A stretch of 64,000 nt of DNA, from assembly GCF_945859685.1 (NCBI RefSeq), contig NC_079147.1, positions 303,364,485-303,428,484 of the forward strand, written 5' to 3'. Source of the DNA: Eupeodes corollae. Taxonomy: Eukaryota > Arthropoda > Insecta > Diptera > Syrphidae. Position 1 is the stretch's first letter. Every line of letters starts with the position of its first letter. The notes below the pieces were generated by a model. It made no database searches. It was not told the DNA's origin and saw nothing but the letters and a program-made list of their open reading frames with translations. Shown in pieces: positions 35,880-46,860 of the stretch. Both the position numbers and the translations under genes were made by a program.

Positions 35880-37190
35880 CACTCGTAATGTGGCGAGAAT
35901 CCTTAAATTTGTAAATATACATAAATCTGCTGGTCCGGATGGTTTCCCCATTACTGTTCTGAGGAGCTATTCTTCAACGCTAAAAAAACCACTACGCCAA
36001 CATTTCCATTTGTCCTACACTTCATGTCTCGTTCTGAGTGGATGAAAAACAGCATTTGTACAGCTCATCCCCAAATAAGATAGAGATTACCCTCTAATTA
36101 CCGACCAATTTCACTTAAGCCCCTTTTTTCTAAGGTCATGGAAACGCTTATCAGCTCAAGAAATATCTCGAAGATCGAAAGCTTCTTATTGACCGGCAGT
36201 ACGGCTTTCGCAGCAATAGGTTAATTGGTGATCTCATGGTTCAGCACACCAAACAGCGGAGGAGCAAATCTTTACATCGCTTTAGAGAAAGTAAGATTAT
36301 TAGACTTGGTATTTCAAAATTTTTTTTATAGCTTTTCATATTCGTTTTCAGTCCACATCCCTCTATTTCGGATATTGCACGTCAAAATATCATAAAATCT
36401 GAGACTGAACATCTCGATATCCTAGAAATGTGCTTTGCCTACCACCTCTTGTAAAACGATCATGTTTGAGTTTTCTGAGTTGATGCTGTAAATGTTTCAC
36501 CCCGTCTAAACTGGCTGTTATCTGCAAGACGTCCAAAGCTTGAGTATAACTTCCATATCTGGGCTAGTGCTCCTACAACTTATTCTCTTGCTTCAACGCC
36601 GCCGTAAAGTGTTTTCTGTTATTGTTATTTTACAGGATTATACTCTAGAGATGGTAGTACCCGTGGCATGATGGTTAGTGCGTTGGACTGTCATGTAAGG
36701 GGTCTTGGGTTCCATCCCTGCCTGTGCCACCTTAATTTAAAAAAAAATAATTTTCGCGGGTACTGTCTCTTGCGAGGAATTGACAAATCTTTTCGGCCTA
36801 AAATTGTAGGTCCCTTCCATTCCTGACAACAGTACTCGCACACAGAAATGGTTGAGAGTTGTAAGTCACTAGGCCCTGGTTCCCAACGGACTGTTGCGCC
36901 ACCCAATTTATTTATTTATACTCTAGAGAAATAGACAGCTGCATTCCTACCCTTAAATAGTTGAACTGTTATACCTACGCTTCTAGAAATGCTCATCAGT
37001 ATACCCTTAACTTCAAATTCCGTCTTTCTTTATCCATACTACGCGAATGTGCCGTACCACACTTTTTCTTTCACTGCAATATTCAGGAATTCAAAACCAA
37101 TGTGCACCGACACCTCCTTTCCTCCTCCTCCTTTTGTTTCTACATATTAAGGGTAGTTATATCCCCATGAGTGTGCGCTTATTAAAAAAA
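35880..37190 (+). pseudogene. LINE relic (CR1/Jockey-like), interrupted by a SINE
   Basis: Reads FVNIHKSAGPDGFPITVLRS, then AFVQLIPK, SPFFLRSWKR in a shifted frame and RQYGFRSNRLIGDLMVQH, the fingers region of a LINE reverse transcriptase. After a deletion of the palm it reads RPKLEYNFHIWASAPTTYSL, YCYFTGLYSR and, beyond the SINE, EIDSCIPTLK and NIQEFKTNVHRHLLSS, the usual C-terminus. The catalytic YADD region is deleted. Stops occur in every frame. A SINE lies at 36652-36915. Confidence 0.75.
36652..36915 (+). mobile_element. tRNA-derived SINE, full-length, perfect target duplication
   Basis: A 264-bp element. The head is tRNA-like: TGGCATGATGGTTAGTG (A-box region), CTGTCAT in the anticodon-loop position (GTC would suggest tRNA-Asp) and TTGGGTTCCATCCCTG (B box). 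The tRNA-unrelated body includes GTCTCTTGCGAGGAATTGAC and CAACGGACTGTTGCGCCACC. It ends AATTTATTTA, a (TTTA)n tail. Perfect 14-bp target duplications TTATACTCTAGAGA flank it (36638-36651, 36916-36929), so the insertion is recent. It sits inside a dead LINE. Confidence 0.9.
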
Positions 37191-37959
37191 ATTGAGAGCT
37201 AATAATTTAAAAAATGAAGACATTTTTGTAACAAAATTGTGTTAAAGAGATAAATGATAAATTTTTCGACATATGTATGTTTTGAACTCATGCAAAATTT
37301 TGACAACTTCATAAGCGTCGGACTCAGAACATACTTATATTCATACTCGAATAAGGCAATTCTTTTTTAAAAATATATTTTTTTAGAAAATAATTTGGGT
37401 TAATTTTAAAACAACTTTCAGAAACTTGTAAGGCGCTTTTGAAACGAATGGTGGTAAAACAAACTTTGTGGAAATGACGTGGATCATTTTTGTCACATTT
37501 TGTTGCACTAGTGACGAAGGTCCTTGTTACTCAACCCTTAATACATCCAATACGTTTTCAAATAACTTGAATTTTTGTCGTAGCCGGGTACTAGATTATT
37601 AAATTTTATCTTTATTTATACAAAATAATATATATATTTTTTGTACTAAAATAAAGCTAAGTTGAGAAATAAATGAGTACATCAGTCGAAAATCTAAGGC
37701 TCCTACTGATTTTGTATTAATGTTTACATTTATTGTTAAATTAATAAATAATAATAATAATAAATGAGTACAGAAAATATAATTATTATCCCTCTGCTTT
37801 TGAGGAAATCCGAATTTTTGAGACCAACAAATTTGTATTTTGTTATTTTCGTCTTAAAAAATAAAAAGAACACCTAAGGTGAATCGGCTTAAAACCTTAT
37901 TTTTTAAAGTTTGAACTTAATTGACACAATGGTTTTGTCCCCCGAAACCGTCCATCTGC
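37191..37959. other. No supported gene
   Basis: A+T-rich sequence, with an (AAT)n tract near 37740-37765. It separates two LINE relics. Confidence 0.45.
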
Positions 37960-38500
37960 GAGGATATATAGACGGAATATTGTTCGGCGCAAGTGATAGC
38001 GGTGTTCATAATGAAAATGCTACAAACAAAATATGAACTTCTACCTGCGTTGCGACATAACGCAGTGGCGTTCCGAGAACTTCGTTTTTACCAGGTTCAA
38101 TAACGAAAATTTGGCAAATGCATTCTGCAAACAAAACGGGACTAATACCCTATTAGTCACGAAGATAGAGCTCCAACTCATATTCGATTCATTGAAGAAA
38201 AAGAAGTCAATGGTAAATCCAACATTGTACTACGACATTTTCCTCAGGACGCTGTGGACATTTATACCACTCTGTTCAACAAAGTTCTGAATAATGCACA
38301 TTATCCGTTCCGTTGGAAGACTCTGTGGTACATCCTCTCCCGAAGAAGCGAAAGGACAGATCAAATCCGGCGGATCTCCGGTCGATAAGTTATTTGCCGA
38401 GTATCAGTAAGGTATTCGAGAAGGTTATAATTAGAGCTCTGTCCAAGTGGGCTGAGAACAACAAAATAATTCAGGATAATCAGTTTGGCTATATTCCATA
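37960..38500 (+). pseudogene. LINE relic L1, reverse transcriptase part
   Basis: Encodes DAVDIYTTLFNKVLNNAHYP and, in the next frame, VVHPLPKKRKDRSNPADLRS, ISYLPSISKVFEKVIIRALS and NNKIIQDNQFGY, the fingers region of a LOA/I-like LINE. The same family is at 54929-56288 (KTAVVHPLPKKGK-type block). It breaks off after QFGY, where a second LINE starts. Its C-terminal remnant reappears at 39721. Confidence 0.7.
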
Positions 38501-39720
38501 TCAGACTTTCTTCCACTATCCTCAGGTGTTCCACAAGGCTCGATTCTTGGCCCAATATTTTTTACTATGTACATTAATGACTTGCCTAAGTTTTTATTTA
38601 GTTCTTCGGTTGATATGTATGCAGATGATGTGCAGATGCGTAGAAGTTTTCCTTTGGGTCTAGTGGAAAACGCTGCCTGTCAAGTAAATGAAGATCTCGA
38701 CAGGATTCTTCAATGGTCTCGCATGAACGGTCTCCATTTAAACCCATCCAAGTCAAAATGTTTGGTTATTTTATACTTCATATCGTATATTTATCTTAAT
38801 AACAGTCCTATCGTTTTTGTTGATTCTGCAAGAAATCTAGGTATAACTTTTAACAAAACATGGAATAACCACATCCGGTTGACTTTGGGTAGGGTTTACG
38901 CAGGTCTTCACACATTTTGGGCAACACAGTCGGTAACACCTTTAAAAACCAGATTAGTTTTAGCTAAAACACTAATCATACCAATTATTATGTTTGGGTG
39001 TGAGCTATTTAATAACTGTGACTATGAACATAAGCGGAAACTCAATGTGGCATATAACAGTATCGCACGCTATATTTTTGGATTGAAAAGATATGACCAC
39101 ATTTCCACTTTTTCAAAATCTATTTTTGGTATCACACTTGATGATCTGTTTAAAAAGAAAACGTTGACCTTACTCCACAACGTCATCCAAACGCGCCTAC
39201 CAAGGTACCTATATAACAGGATCTGTTTCTCCAAATCAATGAGAACTCTTGATCTCATACCAATACGAGATAGTTGTTTGATTTCCGAACGACAATTCTT
39301 TATCCACGCGATACATTTATGGAATTCCTTCCCCGAGCTATTAGGCTAATAAGTAGTATAACCTTGTTTGGAATTAAGCTCAGACAATACTTGGAGGCAC
39401 CCAGATGATGATTAGATATTCGAGTCTTTCTTTCTTTCTTTCTTACTTTCTTTCTTTTCTTTTTTTCCTTCTTTATTTATTTTTTGTTTCAAAAAGTAAT
39501 GTTATACTTGCTAATTAAAAAAAAAAATTACATAATGTTGTAGTAATAGTTATAAATATATTTATTTGTCATTTTTACATTTAAAATCTTTTATTATAAA
39601 TTGTAACACATTTACTTAAATATTATAAATAGAATTATCAATGAAGCTTGCACTATCAAATGAGATATTGTATCTTACTGTGTAAGTTATGAAAATAAAG
39701 TTTGAATTGAATTGAATTGA
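38501..39720 (+). pseudogene. 5'-truncated LOA/Bilbo-like LINE inserted in L1
   Basis: Begins at FLPLSSGVPQGSILGP, just ahead of the catalytic box, and keeps a long frame (38567-39349, 260 codons). This includes YINDLPKFLFSSSVDMYADD with an intact YADD motif, then NGLHLNPSKSKCLVI, RNLGITFNKTWNNHIR, IIPIIMFGCELF and a LOA-like C-terminus (RQFFIHAIHLWNSFPELLG). Downstream are a (TTTC)n run at 39421-39460, an AATAAA signal near 39694 and a TTGAATTGAATTGAATTGA tail, the LINE 3' end. It is followed directly by the L1 C-terminal remnant, so it is best read as an insertion into L1. Confidence 0.75.
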
Positions 39721-39935
39721 AAATACAGAATAGAGAGGCACGTCAGCCATAAAACTATATAAAAGGCGACTCCTTTACAGTCGAGACGTCCTTTCCGATA
39801 GGGACCGAAGAAAATCAGTGAGGAAGGAGAACCAGTTTTGGTGCTTTCAAATTAAGAATATCATTTATCCTACGATTTCGACGTCATTTTTAAGTCAGAG
39901 AATCAACACGTTGGCCGTCTTATACAGTAGCTTTA
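39721..39935 (+). pseudogene. LINE relic L1, C-terminal remnant
   Basis: CACGTCAGCCATAAAAC, AAGGCGACTCC, GAGACGTCC and GAGAACCAGTTTTGGTG match the 3' coding end of the L1 copy at 55560-55750. The frame is broken. It supports one L1 element split by the LOA-like LINE. Confidence 0.65.
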
Positions 39936-41718
39936 CTTTGAAGTCCCTCAAAAGCAAAAATTTGAATTATGTTCTAACAAAAATACAACAATTTTAACCT
40001 ACATAGAATGCTTGAAGGATAAACTTTTGGCGAAAACAGTGTAAGTTTACATCAATTACACAAAATAAGAATGCATCAAATTTTAACTGAATTATTTTAT
40101 GGGCCTTTTTTTCCTCTACCGTAAGTCCTATTTTGTATTCTACTTTTTTCAGCGTCTACAATAATAATCTTGCAAATTTAAGATTGATTGATTCCGAAAT
40201 GTGCAGTAATCTCGCTTTAAGAACCTAGATTACCCAACTAGGCATAGAAAACCATCATTGTATAATTTTTAGTCAAATTACCAAGAATAAATGCATCACT
40301 ATTTTAAATTGTGATTCTCGAGAGATCCAATTTTCAGTCTCATAATTAAACTTCATCAAAAATTTTTCAAATGATATAGATTTCGACTGGGAGCCTAATA
40401 TAACACCCTTTTCTCATTTTCGTTTCATTTTTGTTGACATTAGATATGTACATATAACGTTTAAGTGACTTTCAATACTGGTCAATTACTAAAAAGTCAA
40501 CTTATTTACCAGAAGCCGGCCACAAAAAATTGTTGCATCCTGGCGCACGTCGCGCTTAACTGCACCCGTTGTTACAAAAACCATTTTTTGCGATATATCA
40601 AATTAAACTTAAAGACTTTCAAAAATATTTACGCAAAAGAAAAGATGGTTATACGAGGTTCAGCAGGTCAGCTAGTCAATAAAAAAAATTGAACGAAAGA
40701 ATCACAAGGCTTTAATTTACTCAAATTGTTTATACACTCAACTTACCAGATAATCTATACAATTTTAAGTACATTAGTCTACACGCTTAGGCTGTAGATT
40801 GTATCAGAGTAAACAGACTGAAACATAAAACAATGACGGTCAGAGATGTTGACACATAGTTCAACGGACTTTAAACAATATGATGAAATCCATATTTTTG
40901 TACTTAACATACAAACGAAAATTCAAAACTCTTCATACAAAATTTATCTAACTTTTCTTGTCAGTTTTATTGGTACAGTACAACTCGATTTAATGAAATA
41001 CTTGGTTGTTTGCAAAGTATTTTCATTAAAAACTAAAACTCACTTCAGTGTACAAAATAATTGAGAAGAGAAACAAATTTGCTCAAGATTTTATTTGATT
41101 AATTTTTTACAATTCAAATTTCAATGAAACAATTTTTTACGATCAACTCCAAACATATATGTGTACAATTGTTTCTAGCTTTGACTCTAATTTTAAGGAA
41201 TTTTTAAATTTTCCTAGATGAAAATTTTGTTCATCACTCAGCATTAATGATGTTTTTTGTTTTGTTTAGGTTAAAAACCGACTTTATTAACAAACAAATT
41301 GTGAAAACGGGTTTTACCTACTGTATACCCGAATTCCTATAGCAAATTTGGTCCATCTCTTTTAAATAACCTTGAACTTCCAGACCTCCGAATTTTATAA
41401 AATACACAAATATATTTCTTATAAAAACTAGTGTTTATATTTTTCAATGAATCAATTGAAAACTTTGACCTTTCTCACTACCTGCGACCTACAAATAAAT
41501 AGTTAAACCATTTTCATAGACATGATTAAAATCAAAACCGTTTAGGTTGGAAAAGCACGTGTGTATCCAAAACCGTAAACAAAACAATCATAATTTAGTT
41601 TATAGATTTTTGTGCTTGACGAACCATTAAAAACCTTTGATCTGAAACTTCAAATTCAATCAAATGAAAATAAAAAACAGTAAAAAGCGAACATTTGTAT
41701 TTTAGGTAGTTTGATATT
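39936..41718. other. No supported gene
   Basis: A+T-rich. 40500-40680 is somewhat richer in G+C and ends GGTTCAGCAGGTCAGCTAGT, which weakly resembles the CTAGT end of Helitrons, but no clear 3' hairpin or 5' end was found. The rest up to the Gly-rich gene shows no motifs. Confidence 0.35.
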
Positions 41719-41724
41719 TTTATT
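41719..41724 (-). promoter_or_regulatory. AATAAA polyadenylation signal, Gly-rich gene
   Basis: AATAAA on the minus strand, about 145 bases downstream of the stop codon of the Gly/Tyr-rich protein gene. It is a plausible 3' end signal for that gene. Confidence 0.6.
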
Positions 41725-41866
41725 ATCTAAAAAACTAAATTCTACATCTAATATTTACAAAACTATTTCTAAATGTTATACTTTTATATATAGGCATATC
41801 CACAGTAGGTACCTACACAGTACACACATATATTTCCATCACACTGCAGATTGAACTTTAGAAAAT

Positions 41867-41946
41867 TTATCGTCCAAAATATCCTCCACTCGAAGCCGAC
41901 GCAGAAGCCATCCCCCCACTTCCACTGCTGCTAGCAAAGGCGGTAT
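41867..41946 (-). CDS. Gly/Tyr-rich secreted protein, exon 2
   Basis: Preceded by a T-rich tract and the acceptor TTTTTTAAATAG. Joined to exon 1 in phase 1, it continues the reading frame for 26 more residues, ending in SASASSGGYFGR and a TAA stop at 41867-41869. The Ser/Gly-rich tail agrees in composition with exon 1. This coding exon is too short to stand out as an open frame; the splice-phase fit and clean stop are the support. The intron is 116 bp, an ordinary size for flies. Confidence 0.75.
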
Positions 41947-42062
41947 CTATTTAAAAAAGAAACAATACCAAAACCCTTTTTTAATAATAACCCAACCTAA
42001 CGCTCAAAAACAACTTCTAATATGCCAACGAAATGAAAATTGTCAATAGATTTCCAACTCAC

Positions 42063-42471
42063 TTAAATTATTATTTCCAAAGTACGGGTAATAGCCCTGA
42101 TTTTGACTGTATCCAGGATATCCCTGCTGCTGATAGCCATAATTGGGGTAGTATCCATAAGATGGGTAATATCCTCCGCCGTAGCCCTCATATCCATACG
42201 AAGGATAGCCACCCCCATAACCACCGAAATTCTGATAGGGGTATCCACCGTAACCACCGCCTAAACCTCCACCTAAACCTCCGCCGTATCCACCACCTCC
42301 ACCACCGCCACCACCTCCACCTCCGCCACCACCTCCACCACCGCCTCCACCGCCATATCCTCCGAATTGGGCTTCAGAGCTTTGCCCAAAAAATATAAGC
42401 ACAAAACAACAACAATAGGATAAAAGAACAACAACTGATGGTACTGGCTTCGGCATCATCATCCTCAACAT
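42063..42471 (-). CDS. Gly/Tyr-rich secreted (cuticle-like) protein, exon 1
   Basis: Starts at the ATG giving MLRMMMPKPVPSV, 28 bases below a TCAGTT initiator. An upstream in-frame extension to 42507 has only a TTG and lies above the predicted transcription start. Residues 1 to about 34 are a signal peptide (hydrophobic VVVLLSYCCCFVLIFFG, likely cleavage after SSEA). A polyglycine tract follows, then GGYGG/GGLGG repeats and a Tyr-rich part with PSYGYEGYGGGYYPSYGYYP-like units and GYQQQGYPGY. The exon ends at the donor GTGAGT after NNN-L. With exon 2 the protein is about 162 residues. Such proteins are typical of insect cuticle or secreted coats; some Gly-rich peptides are antimicrobial. No chitin-binding motif is visible, so the exact role is unknown. 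The gene lies in a transposon-poor pocket. Confidence 0.8.
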
Positions 42472-42495
42472 CGTACGAGAAGATATTATATTGGA

Positions 42496-42533
42496 AACTG
42501 AAGGCAATTAAAGTAACGACCCAGATATTTATA
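42496..42533 (-). promoter_or_regulatory. Core promoter of the Gly-rich gene (TATA + initiator)
   Basis: TATAAA on the minus strand (42528-42533) and TCAGTT (42496-42501), an arthropod initiator match, are spaced so that the TATA box lies about 34 bases upstream of the initiator A at 42499. The ATG follows 28 bases later. Confidence 0.65.
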
Positions 42534-42539
42534 TGTTCA

Positions 42540-43123
42540 CCCGACCAAATGGAAAAGTGGAAAACATTCAATATTTTTTTGATTGTTGTTATTTTAATGG
42601 CAAATCATCAAATTTTTAATTGTTTTTATTTTGACATTGGGAAATGTGTGTGTTTTTGTACAAAGAGCGCAGCGTTTTGAAAGTTCTAACGTAACCACTT
42701 TACACGAGTGAGTGCGGGTTGGGTGAGACTAATGACGACGAGTTCAAGGGGAAGTCCCGCAATTTTAAAAATAGAGATAAGGATCTTCAAAAAAAAAAAT
42801 TACAATTTTAGAACCTTGGTATTTTGGTATTTTTAAATGCTTTTTTAAAGGTTAGTAGGAAATTAGAATTATGTTATGTGTTCTCGTTAGAATTTGATTA
42901 GGGCTTGTTGTGATGGTGATGTTGTTATTTTTAGAGCGAAATCATCAGAGTTGGACGATTTATGGTTTTAAGGACGAAGGATACTTTTGAAAGGAGTTTT
43001 TTCTGGGAAGTTTTTTAATATAGTTAATATTGACACAAGGATTAATACACCCACAAAATTACACTTAAGAATTTCACATTAAGTCACATTTAACACACAC
43101 ATAGTTTTCATTGTGAATGTAAT
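42540..43123. other. Upstream region of the Gly-rich gene
   Basis: Likely 5' flank and regulatory DNA of the gene. Apart from the core promoter I recognise no motif. It ends at the tail of an R1-like LINE. Confidence 0.4.
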
Positions 43124-44340
43124 GTTAGGTTAGGTTAAAGTATGGCTGCGGATACAGAATCCACACACTTAGGCTAAGGGAAAAGACCGATTGTGATATA
43201 ACATGAATCTAGAGAATTACTTCTTACTAGTCGAACCATTTTGAACTTTTTATAAAGCGAAGAAGATATTTGATGTCCTTATTAGCTAGTTCACTGGGAT
43301 TATAAAAAAGGCAGTCTCCTAGATGAAGTCTGCTCCTGCAGAAGTCATTTGAGGCTACACCAAGTCGTATTGCGTGTCTGCCTGTAAAACAGTGTCCCGT
43401 AAGGACACTTATTAGGGAGTTAATATGAAATCTGCTTTGAGATAACAAGTCCTTAGAGCTCTTTAGGTCCGGTGAAGGCTATATGAGTTTTGTGGCTGCG
43501 CGCGTTGGTAAATTGTGAGTTTGTTATCGTAAGAGATGTTTCTTTTAGCAGAAGTTTACATGTAGCTAACGGTATACCTATCTTCTAACTTTCAGGTAAA
43601 AAATGTAGAAATAGGTTCTATTTTTAACGAGTTCATTGGCTCTACCTACAATTTCCTGTGATGTCTATGCGGCCTGGCACCCTACAGAGGTGAATGTTAA
43701 ATTGCTGCGCCATCTCCATAATAGACGATCGACAATCGAGGGCCGTTTGAGATTTGGTTGAGACACCGTCAAGAAGTTTGATAGCAGCCTGACTGTCAGA
43801 GAAGGTGGCGGAAAGAGATGATTAGATTAAGCTTTTCAGTGTACAAACCACTCCCAATGCCCTCATTTGTCTTGGATCCATCTGTATAAAAATGAATGCA
43901 TTTGTCATCCAGGAGTTTTTTGTCTTCCCATTCTTCTCTGGGTGGAATGGATACCTGGAAGCTTTTTTCCAAATAGGGGTTTAGGAAAAGTGTAGTCTAT
44001 GCACTTTGGTATAGATCCGAAGAGGTTCAAAATGATAGAGTGCCCCACATTATTGTTGAGATGAGGCGTTGAATCTTATAGCTGTACTCGCTGATACTTG
44101 TTTGCTGAAGATTTCGACGGTGTCAGATGGAGGAGAGTGAGTAACGCTGCTGAGGGTGTGGTTGGACTCTGCTGAGTTTGTCGTAGTATGTGACTTTCTC
44201 CAGTGCAGTCCACAATACTGCAACCCGGTACATAAGTATTGGTCGGATGACCGATGCGTACAGCCAATAGGTTTAGCAACAACATCGGCATACGCAATCA
44301 CTCTGTAGCCTTACCTCTCAAGGGATATTAGTAGTTCGTT
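43124..44340 (-). pseudogene. R1/Jockey-type LINE relic with RNase H domain
   Basis: Reading leftward from 44330: LYASVIRPILMY, VLWTALEKVTYYDKLSRVQ (end of the reverse transcriptase), KCIHFYTDGSKTNEGIGSG (RNase H, first catalytic Asp in YTDGS), LISVLTGHCFTGRHAIRLGV and NDFCRS, then SELANKDIKYLLRFIKSSKW before the stop near 43227. The 3' non-coding part contains GACCGATTGTGATATAACAT. The tail is (TAACCT)n on the minus strand at 43125-43138. Many stops. Another copy of the 3' end is at 49290-49570. Confidence 0.8.
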
Positions 44341-44649
44341 AACCGCTATGTTCCACAGGAGAGGGGACCACCACCTTGCGGAGTGTCTCTAAAGACAGAC
44401 CTTTTCGTCTAAATATTTGTTAGGTTATCCAGTTTCACAATGTCCCAAAAGAAATCTAAATATATATTTTCAAACTTTGGATAAACCTGCCTCTAATAAA
44501 AAAAATAAGCTTAAAAACAATTTACCGAAAAAATGATTGAACACTCTTCACAAATAAAAAATATGGTTTAAGCTACTATGAAGAACTGCGAACAAACAAA
44601 TTAAAATTGTAAAGAATAATTACTACCGTACTAAATGAAATACAGCTAA
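44341..44649. other. No supported feature
   Basis: A+T-rich spacer between the LINE and the next HINE copy. Confidence 0.4.
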
Positions 44650-45622
44650 AGGTAATACAGGATATCTTGTAAAATTTTGAGGAAAATCAAATTGAGATTT
44701 TTTTTATAAAAAATAAAACCCTAAAAAACATTTCTCAAAGTTGTTAAAAATGTAATTTTGACTCAAATAACTCATCAAAAACTTATAACAAATAAAAACC
44801 TAAACAAAAAATTAATAAAACTTGTTAAAATTTGGTTTTCGATTAAAATATCTCTTAAAAACGTTTAGATACTGGCTTTAATATACTTTTTTCCTTTTAA
44901 GAAATGTTAGTGGCCGTATTCAGTAACATTTTGAGAAAAATCGAATAGACAGTTTTTTTTTACAAAAAAGTAAAAACCTAAACAGAAATTAACAAAAGTT
45001 GGTAAAAATTGATTGATTTTCGACTCAAATATTTTTTCAAAACTTTGAGATATTGGCTTAAAACTGCTTTTATTTTTTAAAAAAAAACATTGTTATCAAC
45101 ATTCTGTGAAATTTTGAAAAAATATTAATTGACAGTTTTTTTTACAAAAAAAACTAAAAAAAACAATACTAAAACTTGGTAAAAATTTACCTTCGACTCA
45201 AATAGCTTTTTAAACATTAAACATATTGTCTTTAATTTTTTTTTATTTCACAGAAAATATTGCTTTCGATATTCAGTTGTTTTTTTTTAATAAAAATCCA
45301 ACAGTCCGTTTTTTTTCATAAAAAATAAAATCTACAAAAAATAGTACGCAAATTTGGTTAACATTTATGTTCTGTTCTTGATATCTCTTAAATTCATCCA
45401 TTTTGTAAAAATTTAAGAAAAGCTACTAAATTTGGTAAAAATTTGTTTTCGGCTTTTTTTTTCCTTATATGAAAAATATTGTTGGTGACATTAATTTTTT
45501 TAGAATAATAATTAAACTGACAACTTTTTTTGAATGAACACGAAAGCCTACAAATTTTTAAGCAAAGACAAATCGACAGACGGGATGGGAAGTTATCAGT
45601 GTGTGTCGCATCCCAGCTTTTT
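44650..45622 (+). mobile_element. HINE-like element, 5'-truncated copy
   Basis: Carries four to five internal units (GGTAAAAATTGATTG, TCGACTCAAATA, ATTGACAGTTTTTT) and the 3' end GGGATGGGAAGTTATCAGTG, GTCGCATCCCAGC, T-run. The 5' conserved block is missing. It ends next to a mariner relic. Confidence 0.7.
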
Positions 45623-45639
45623 TCATTATAAAGTTTGAA

Positions 45640-46260
45640 CGTTGACACTACGTGTGAAACACTTTGCATCATTTAAATGACCACCACGCGAATGCTTCGA
45701 TTCTTTTGAGGAAATGTTCGGCCACTTTTTGACACATATTGAGCGGTATCCTTAAATAACTTGACGAATGCTGGTTTTACTCGAGAGTTAAAAGGTTGTC
45801 TTTATAAACACGATCTTTACCGTAGCCAAACTAAAAAAAAGTTCAGCGGTGTCAAATCGCATGATGTTAGTGCACAGTTGATTTCGTCTCTCTTCGGTTA
45901 CGACCAGTAGTCGACACATTCGGGTCTTCGGCAATACTTTCATTTACAGGAGTGATATTTTCAGTGGTACGTGTCAGACTTTCAATTAAACAGACTTTGT
46001 TTCGAATCTAAGCTTTTAATTTGTCTACCACAACAGGTTATTAAAATAAGCTTCAAATGTAAAATACAACGGAAAACGATGTTTTTAAAGCTAACGTCAA
46101 ACGCAAAATATTTCTTACTTTTAAATGATTTGTCTTTAAGAAAAATTATTTTATGAAATACTAGGAATTTTCAAACTGAATAATCTTTTTCCAAACTGAT
46201 TTCAAATTAATAACCCATTGGAAAAGTGTATTTTTATTGCCAAAAAATAACTATCACATT
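45640..46260 (-). pseudogene. DD41D-type mariner relic (M1), internally deleted
   Basis: On the minus strand it reads RTTENITPVNESIAEDPNVS and then jumps to YGKDRVYKD and QHSSSYLRIPLNMCQKVAEH-like C-terminal sequence, so the catalytic core is deleted. 46000-46190 matches the 5' untranslated part of the copy at 47.8 kb (CACAACAGGTTATTAAAATA, AAAATTATTTTATGAAATAC). The neighbouring CCCATTGGAAAAGTGTATTT word also recurs at about 49230. Confidence 0.65.
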
Positions 46261-46269
46261 TATTGAATT

Positions 46270-46330
46270 ATGTTAGGTTAGGTTAGGTTAAAGTGGCTGT
46301 CCAGTCAAACTTGCGTCCTGTGCAAAATTA
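46270..46330 (-). mobile_element. LINE 3' tail fragment with (TAACCT)n
   Basis: GTTAGGTTAGGTTAGGTTAA followed by AGTGGCTGTCC looks like the 3' end of the R1-like LINE family at 43.1 kb, oriented on the minus strand. The coding part is absent. Confidence 0.5.
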
Positions 46331-46439
46331 ATAGAAACCGCCTCTTTTATATATTTTTGCACATAAACTCATACACAATCATAAGCCTTTCCCACATTAC
46401 CCAGGAGGTAGACTTACAATGCGCTTTACTGAGGTATCC

Positions 46440-46860
46440 CAAGTAGGACTAAATCTAAAGGAGCAGAAGGGAAACTTACTTTTCTGTTCATACATTTTGC
46501 CAATTCAAAGTCTAAGGAATTTAATAATTCCCTTTCAATGGACATTATAGATAAGCATACCAATCTCTCTTGAGTCATGGTTGTCCTAAGATAATTTTTA
46601 ATAATTTTAAGTTTAGAAAAACTACGTTCTCCTGAAGCTGCCCTGACCGGTATTGTAGGATTTATAGAGCAATTGCTAAATTCGGAGCAAAATCTTCAAA
46701 TCTTTCTTTCGGGTCTAATATAGTTTCAGGAAATTCATCAGCATAAAGTCTTTTTCTCCGTTGAGATCGCAATGATGAAGCTTTAGGAAACATATTTGGT
46801 ATTCTTGGCAAATAGTAGCACATATTTGTTTGTGTAAGATCAGATAACATGTTCTTGCTC
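46440..46860 (-). pseudogene. hAT-type transposase C-terminal fragment
   Basis: On the minus strand reads PTIPVRAASGERSFSKLKII followed by KNYLRTTMTQERLVCLSIMS and IERELLNSLDF, the C-terminal dimerisation region of hAT transposases (also in the domesticated ZMYM1-like proteins). The preceding frame (46662-46850, YADEFPETILDPKERFEDFA) joins it after a stop. The catalytic core and ends are missing. Confidence 0.75.

Noticed and set aside
36652..36725. Functional tRNA gene
   Set aside because: A and B boxes are present, but the acceptor stem does not pair well and the sequence continues as a SINE with a tail and target duplication.
42033..42398. 121-residue plus-strand ORF rich in His
   Set aside because: It is the antisense of the Gly-rich exon; the His/Arg repeats mirror the GG(Y/G) codons.
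42472..42507. Longer N-terminus for the Gly-rich protein
   Set aside because: It would start at a TTG, lies across the initiator, and adds nothing to the signal peptide. The ATG at 42471 fits better.
46270..46291. Interstitial telomere repeat
   Set aside because: The unit is TTAGGT, not TTAGG, and it adjoins LINE 3' sequence as at 43125.
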